This document shows, in pieces, positions 59,621 through 64,000 of a stretch of DNA of 64,000 nucleotides (its first letter is position 1; each line of letters begins with the position of its first letter). The position numbers and the translations under genes are program-made. Where the stretch lies: contig CBDCZY010000001.1 of assembly GCA_965224745.1 (NCBI GenBank), forward strand, positions 62,001-126,000, in the 5' to 3' direction. The DNA is from CBDCZY01 sp965224745. GTDB lineage: Bacteria; Pseudomonadota; Gammaproteobacteria; Methylococcales; Methylomonadaceae. The notes under the pieces are model-generated. The model was given only the letters and a program-made list of their open reading frames with translations, made no database searches and was not told where the DNA came from.

Positions 59621-59818
59621 TTAATAATCACATTGAAAATCGTAGTCATCAGTACAATTTTCTTCACTGCTGTAGTCATCGATACAATTATCTTCACTTG
59701 CCATCGATTCTTGAGCTACAAACGTGAATTGGTAACGTTGCGATAAAGTCACTGCGGAACATATCATCATGATAGCAGCAATACTTAGAACCACGTTTTT
59801 ATTTCGTAATATTTTCAT
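59621..59818 (-). CDS. Small secreted or anchored Cys-acidic repeat protein
   Basis: A 65-residue protein with a hydrophobic N-terminus (KNVVLSIAAIMMICSAVTL) and a C-terminal acidic tail. In the tail a unit like EDNCIDDYSSE repeats as EENCTDDYDFQCDY, and the duplication is also visible in the DNA (about 59638-59700). It does not match a family I know. The three Cys with Asp/Glu could bind metal, which is only a guess. Confidence 0.55.
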   Translation of the reverse strand: MKILRNKNVVLSIAAIMMICSAVTLSQRYQFTFVAQESMASEDNCIDDYSSEENCTDDYDFQCDY

Positions 59819-60099
59819 GTTAACTCCGTATTTGTGTAGAGGATTACTAATGGTTTCAGGACATCCTGATTAAAACAACTTGTCAGAATAAATAATTTTT
59901 CTACTCGAAATTTTTTTTGCCTACCTATAAGCAAGTTTTAAGACATAATAAACGAGTTAATATTGAACGTATACAGTACTTTTGGGTATTTATAATAATT
60001 AAAAGAGTTATGAATAAATCTGGTGTTTGACAAAAATAAAAGCTGACGTATTCTGTTTCAAACTATCCTGCAAGATAAATTTACAACGAGGAATACGTC

Positions 60100-60321
60100 A
60101 TGAGCAATAGTAATATTATTCCCTATAAAAACATGATGACACCTTATGACAAACTAAAATCATTGACTGAAAGTGAGAAAAATTTGAAACCGGGAGTAAG
60201 CTTTGCAATATGCGATCAAGTGGCCATGGATATGACTGATAATCAGGCCGCTAAAATTCTAAATCTCACAACAACTCTGCTCGTACCACGATACATCCAA
60301 CTATTTGACAAAAGGGTTTAA
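60100..60321 (+). pseudogene. Tail fragment of the DDE transposase seen at 48512-51022
   Basis: The first 55 codons (IIPYKNMMTPYDKLKSL, then GVSFAICDQVAMDMTDNQAA) match the C-terminus of that transposase closely (YPYKNMMTPYDKLKSL, GISFAILDQVAMAITDNQAA), after which the frame diverges. A 9-bp inverted repeat (60045-60053 with 60091-60099) lies directly before the ATG. It is a remnant of a second copy. Confidence 0.85.
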
Positions 60322-60397
60322 TCTGGCTTCTGTATACATCCCTGGCAACACTGTTCGACATAAATTACTCTTCATAAACTGTTTCTTAAGGAATACT

Positions 60398-61597
60398 TCA
60401 TTCCATCCGCAATGCCTCCAATGGAGAAAATCGTGCTGCTTTTAGGGCAGGCAGAATGCCTGCTAGCAAGCCGATAAGCAATGAAGCTATCAGGGCGATG
60501 ACTATATAAGTCCAGACTAATTCGATGGGTAATTCTGGAATAAAGAATTTGATGAGTTTGACTAGGCTAATGCCGGTAAGTACACCGAAAAACCCTCCTA
60601 ATAGACACAGTAACAATGCTTCATTGAGAAAAATCTGAAAAATCATGGTGCGAGTAGCCCCTATTGCTCTCAATAAACCGATTTCAAAAATCCGTTCCGA
60701 TACAGACAAGCTCATCATTGTTAATATGCCAACGGTACCCACCAGCAATGAAATACCGCCCAGAGCACCAACCGCCAAAGTTAAAATATTCAATACCGAA
60801 TTTAATGTCTCCAGCATTTGTTTTTGAGTTATTAAAGTGAAATCTTCCTGGCCGTGACGAGCAATGAGTAATCGTTTGAGTGATCGTTCTACTTTTTTTG
60901 CTGTGGTTTTAGCGCTGTAGACCAAGTCGATTTCCATTAAACCTTCGCGGTCAAATAATTCAAGTGATTTGGCAACCGGGATGTAAATCGAATCATCCAA
61001 ATCGAAACCTAGCATCTGTCCTTTCGTCTCCATAACACCGATTATTCGATACCGGTCTTGTCCGACTCGGACGCGTTGCCCCAATGGGTTGCTTGAGCCG
61101 AAAAGTTCGGTTTTCAATTTGCTACCGAGTACAGCAAAAGCTCGTGGGTTGAGTTGCTCGCCTTGGGGGAGAAATCTGCCGATATCGACTTTAACATTCC
61201 AAACAGTGGGTACCGCAGCACCGACGCCAAAAACGCTGGCGCGCCTTTGTTTTTTGTCTGATTCGATGCGGGCATTACCTTGTACCAGAGGGGCGACTTC
61301 TTGCACGTGGTCAATGCGACTAATGGCTTCTGCATCCAACAATGATAAGGGGCGCACGGTACTGATAGTGGCCCCAGATGTACCGAAGGTATTTGACTTA
61401 CCAGGTACCACCGCGATTAAGTTGGTGCCGAACTGGGTGAATTCGTTCAACACATAGCGGTGAATACCTTCGCCAATGGAGGTTAGAATCACTACTGAAG
61501 CAATACCTATAATGATGCCAAGTGTGGTCAATAAAGACCTAAGTTTATGAGCAATAACGCTACGATAAGAAAGGCTGATTAGGTCTTTGGGATGCAT
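60398..61597 (-). CDS. MacB-like ABC transporter permease (second copy)
   Basis: 399 residues from ATG 61597, which gives MHPKDLISLSYRSVIAHKLR. An upstream start at 61741 would overlap the preceding gene by 134 bases and has no family support. It has an N-terminal helix, a large periplasmic domain, and three C-terminal helices with the FtsX fold (SERIFEIGLLRAIGATRTMI). It lies 10 bases after its paralogue. It may form a heterodimer with it. Confidence 0.87.
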   Translation of the reverse strand: MHPKDLISLSYRSVIAHKLRSLLTTLGIIIGIASVVILTSIGEGIHRYVLNEFTQFGTNLIAVVPGKSNTFGTSGATISTVRPLSLLDAEAISRIDHVQEVAPLVQGNARIESDKKQRRASVFGVGAAVPTVWNVKVDIGRFLPQGEQLNPRAFAVLGSKLKTELFGSSNPLGQRVRVGQDRYRIIGVMETKGQMLGFDLDDSIYIPVAKSLELFDREGLMEIDLVYSAKTTAKKVERSLKRLLIARHGQEDFTLITQKQMLETLNSVLNILTLAVGALGGISLLVGTVGILTMMSLSVSERIFEIGLLRAIGATRTMIFQIFLNEALLLCLLGGFFGVLTGISLVKLIKFFIPELPIELVWTYIVIALIASLLIGLLAGILPALKAARFSPLEALRME

Positions 61598-61607
61598 AAC
61601 TACCCGC

Positions 61608-62813
61608 CTATTTCCTGGAAAGAGCCTGGATCGGATCGAGTTTGGCGGCTTTAATGGCGGGTAACACACCAAATAGTAAACCGGTACCCAGGGCAACACC
61701 CAGCGCAGAAAACAGCGCCCAAGCTGGCAGAAATAACTCAAAATCGGGATACATTGCTTGTAAAACGGACAATGTAATTTGTCCTAGCGCCACACCAAAA
61801 AGGGCACCAATCAACGACAAAATAGCCGCTTCAGTTAAAAACAGCCATTCAATCTGTCGATGAGTCGCGCCTAATGCTTTCAGTAAACCGATTTCACTGG
61901 TGCGCTGGGATACGCTGACGAGCATAACGTTCATTACCAAGACACCCGCTACTGCAAGGCTGATGCTGGCAATGCCTGCGACTGTGTAAGTCAAAGCCGA
62001 TAAAATCTTATCAAAGGTACTTACCACACTATCTTGCGTAATTATCGTAACATCGTCTTCTCCTTCATGCCGCTGTTTGATAATAGTTTTGACTTGATCA
62101 ACTGCTTGATACATAGCCTGCTGTGATTTGGCTTCGATCAAAATTCGAAACAACGAGTTGGTATCAAACAAAGCCTGGGCTGAAGCGACAGGGATGATCA
62201 CGAGTTCGTCGAAATCCACGCCAATGGATTGACCTTCGGATGATAAAATACCAATGACTCGAAAGCGGCTGTCGTTAATGCGCAGCCATTCACCTAGCGC
62301 AGGCTGGTTTTTGAATAATTCATCTTTGATGGTTTGACCAATGACGCAAACGGGTAACGCTTGATCAACATCAATTAGTGGTAAAAAACGACCTTGGGCA
62401 ATGTCAAGATGTCTGACTTGTAACAAGGCGTTGGTTGAACCCACAATACTGGTTTCCCGTTCATATCCTAGAGCTGACACCGGGGCATTGCCAACATTTA
62501 CTGGCGCAATGGCGGCTATATAAGGGCTTCTAGACAGTGACATGGCATCGTCTAACGTAAGGTCGCGCGGCGTTTCTCCGAACAAAGGCGGCTGTCCGCC
62601 GGTGGTTTCATTGCGCCCAGGTAACACGATAATCAGGTGAGTGCCCAGCGACTCAAATTCGTTGACCACAAAGGAGCGGGCGCTTTCACCCAACGCTGTT
62701 AAAAGGGTAACCGAAGCAACTCCAATTCCCATTGCTAGCAAGATCAGTCCGGCTCTAACAGGTTGGGTTTTGATGGAAATTCCGGCTTGATGCAGATAGT
62801 CCTTGATAATCAT
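61608..62813 (-). CDS. MacB-like ABC transporter permease (first copy)
   Basis: 401 residues with the MacB/FtsX permease layout: N-terminal helix (GLILLAMGIGVASVTLLTALGES), periplasmic domain, and SQRTSEIGLLKALGATHRQIEW before the C-terminal helices. It overlaps the ATPase gene by four bases. It works with the ATPase and adaptor as an efflux pump for a small molecule or peptide of unknown identity. Confidence 0.9.
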   Translation of the reverse strand: MIIKDYLHQAGISIKTQPVRAGLILLAMGIGVASVTLLTALGESARSFVVNEFESLGTHLIIVLPGRNETTGGQPPLFGETPRDLTLDDAMSLSRSPYIAAIAPVNVGNAPVSALGYERETSIVGSTNALLQVRHLDIAQGRFLPLIDVDQALPVCVIGQTIKDELFKNQPALGEWLRINDSRFRVIGILSSEGQSIGVDFDELVIIPVASAQALFDTNSLFRILIEAKSQQAMYQAVDQVKTIIKQRHEGEDDVTIITQDSVVSTFDKILSALTYTVAGIASISLAVAGVLVMNVMLVSVSQRTSEIGLLKALGATHRQIEWLFLTEAAILSLIGALFGVALGQITLSVLQAMYPDFELFLPAWALFSALGVALGTGLLFGVLPAIKAAKLDPIQALSRK

Positions 62814-63484
62814 GCGGATTGATCTTGTTCCACTTGACCATCAACTAAGGTAATTTGTCGTTTAGCACGTTGACCGATGGTATGATCATGAGTAATGGTT
62901 ATCAACGTAACGCCCTGTTGATTGAGACTTTCCAGTTGATCGATGATATCCATACCAGACGCACGATCTAAATTGCCGGTCGGTTCATCAGCCAATAACA
63001 CCGTCGGTTCCATTATCATCGCTCGGGCAATCGCGACGCGTTGTCTTTGGCCGCCGGAGAGTTGGTCTGGACGATGATCAGACCGATCGCTCAAACCTAC
63101 TTTTTGCAGTGCAGCAGCTACTTTTTGTTTACGGAGTATGGGCGCATAGCCAGCTAAAGTCATAGGCATCTCAACGTTTTCCGCAGCAGAAAGGCGTGGT
63201 ATTAGGTGAAAAAACTGGAACACAAAACCGATGTTTTCTCGGCGAATCTTAGCTAGCATTTGATCATCTAACAGCGTTACGTCCTCACTATTGAGTAGAT
63301 AGCGACCTGAAGTTGGGTGATCCAGCAGTGCGATAATATTTAACAGGGTAGATTTACCAGAACCCGACGGCCCCATAACAGAAACGTACTCTCCCGATTG
63401 AATTGTTAGATTGATGTTCGCCAGAGCGTGTACGGTTTGATCGCCGACCTGAAAATTACGCTGAATATTTTCGAGAACAATCAC
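62810..63484 (-). CDS. MacB/LolD-type ABC transporter ATPase
   Basis: A 224-residue ATPase with Walker [10 protein letters not shown], the signature [14 protein letters not shown], Walker [12 protein letters not shown] and a switch His in ITHDHT. It is the stand-alone ATPase subunit for the two adjacent permeases. It overlaps both neighbours by four bases, indicating one operon. Confidence 0.94.
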   Translation of the reverse strand: MIVLENIQRNFQVGDQTVHALANINLTIQSGEYVSVMGPSGSGKSTLLNIIALLDHPTSGRYLLNSEDVTLLDDQMLAKIRRENIGFVFQFFHLIPRLSAAENVEMPMTLAGYAPILRKQKVAAALQKVGLSDRSDHRPDQLSGGQRQRVAIARAMIMEPTVLLADEPTGNLDRASGMDIIDQLESLNQQGVTLITITHDHTIGQRAKRQITLVDGQVEQDQSA

Positions 63485-64000
63485 TCTTGTTTTGCACCGA
63501 CTGCTTTGACGCCGGCTTCAACACCTTCCATGCCAACGGATAAAACCAGCGCGTCTCCTTTTTGCAAGCCTGATAGCACTTCGGTGAAGCGCCAATTATT
63601 TAAGCCAGGTGAAAATTTTCGTTCTTCAATGGTGCCGCTCTGTGCCAGTATTAGCACTTTATTGCCGTCCAAAACCGCTTCTGTGGGAACCCTCAACACC
63701 CGGGTTTTACTATCAACTAGCACTTCGATGTCGGCGCTATACCCAGGTAGAAGACCGCTGGTTTCTTGTTCATCTTGTAGCAACACTTCGACCTCCACGG
63801 TTCTTGCCTGCTTTTCTTTTTCGAGTACATAAGGTGCGATCCGTCTTACTTTGCCAGAGCACCGTTGCTCCTTGAATGCATCTAAAGATACGCAAGCGGT
63901 CATGCCAAGCTTGATTTGCGGGGCATCAACTTCATCAATGGGAGCTGAAATATAAAGGCAACTATTATCGATCAAATCAATCGGTGGAAGGGTTGGAATA
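63481..64000 (-). CDS. HlyD/RND-type membrane-fusion adaptor (5' end outside window)
   Basis: The frame is open to the window edge and encodes the second half of a periplasmic adaptor: YISAPIDEVDAPQIKLGMTACVSLDAF (barrel-sandwich and beta-barrel regions), VEVEVLLQDEQETSGLLPGYSADIEV, VLRVPTEAVLDGNKV, then a membrane-proximal end. An apparent TTG start at 63975 is not the real start. It would link the MacB-like inner-membrane unit to an outer-membrane channel. Confidence 0.88.
   Translation of the reverse strand, partial: IPTLPPIDLIDNSCLYISAPIDEVDAPQIKLGMTACVSLDAFKEQRCSGKVRRIAPYVLEKEKQARTVEVEVLLQDEQETSGLLPGYSADIEVLVDSKTRVLRVPTEAVLDGNKVLILAQSGTIEERKFSPGLNNWRFTEVLSGLQKGDALVLSVGMEGVEAGVKAVGAKQE

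Noticed and set aside
61598..61741. N-terminal extension of the second MacB-like permease
   Set aside because: The extension overlaps the upstream gene and has no family similarity. The ATG at 61597 starts exactly at the conserved permease N-terminus.

Overview
The window is a stretch of chromosome from an AT-rich gammaproteobacterium. The evidence is an E. coli-order S10-spc-alpha ribosomal superoperon, the zapB-like/zapA/6S RNA and ygfB-pepP-ubiH neighbourhoods facing each other, a pilS-pilR pair, rmuC, and the long 101-residue form of S14. An EpsL-type exopolysaccharide locus and many REP-associated transposase remnants would fit a Methylococcales-like lineage, but that placement is inference only.

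Layout. Positions 1-13401 hold the ribosomal/secY/rpoA superoperon, entered inside rpsJ and closed by a bidirectional terminator that also serves the convergent ferredoxin gene. Positions 13432-28409 hold housekeeping genes: fdxA, a stand-alone RlmK-like methyltransferase, a SWIM-SNF2 ATPase, 6S RNA with zapA and a zapB-like gene, ygfB-pepP-ubiH, pilSR and rmuC. Positions 28453-34281 are a three-gene minus-strand operon in which a TonB-dependent receptor and an orphan ABC-type binding protein precede a large hybrid histidine kinase, which looks like an uptake-and-sensing module. Positions 34464-47482 hold a methyltransferase, a secreted LamG/beta-helix glycoside hydrolase and a minus-strand exopolysaccharide operon (EpsL-like barrel, Wzy-like polymerase or ligase, clan-A glycosidase, two GT4 glycosyltransferases, Wzx-like flippase).

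Positions 47.7-57.5 kb are an accessory island bounded by an identical 40-bp direct repeat. It contains nested insertion sequences: a DDE element interrupted by an intact IS3-family element with a GGT duplication, an ISKra4-like element with a 9-bp duplication, and an IS4-family element. It also holds two decayed RAYT genes and many copies of the motif AATAGGGTCAGAC. In its centre lie two unrecognised cassette-like genes: a small Gly-rich Hint (intein-like autoprocessing) protein and a two-helix membrane protein. They are separated by an attC-like structured site whose first conserved box contains the Hint stop codon. This pair is the most interesting part of the window.

Positions 57.8-64 kb hold an AlgE-like outer-membrane porin, two tiny membrane/secreted proteins, a transposase tail fragment, and a MacB-like exporter operon (adaptor, ATPase, two permeases) whose adaptor gene runs off the window.
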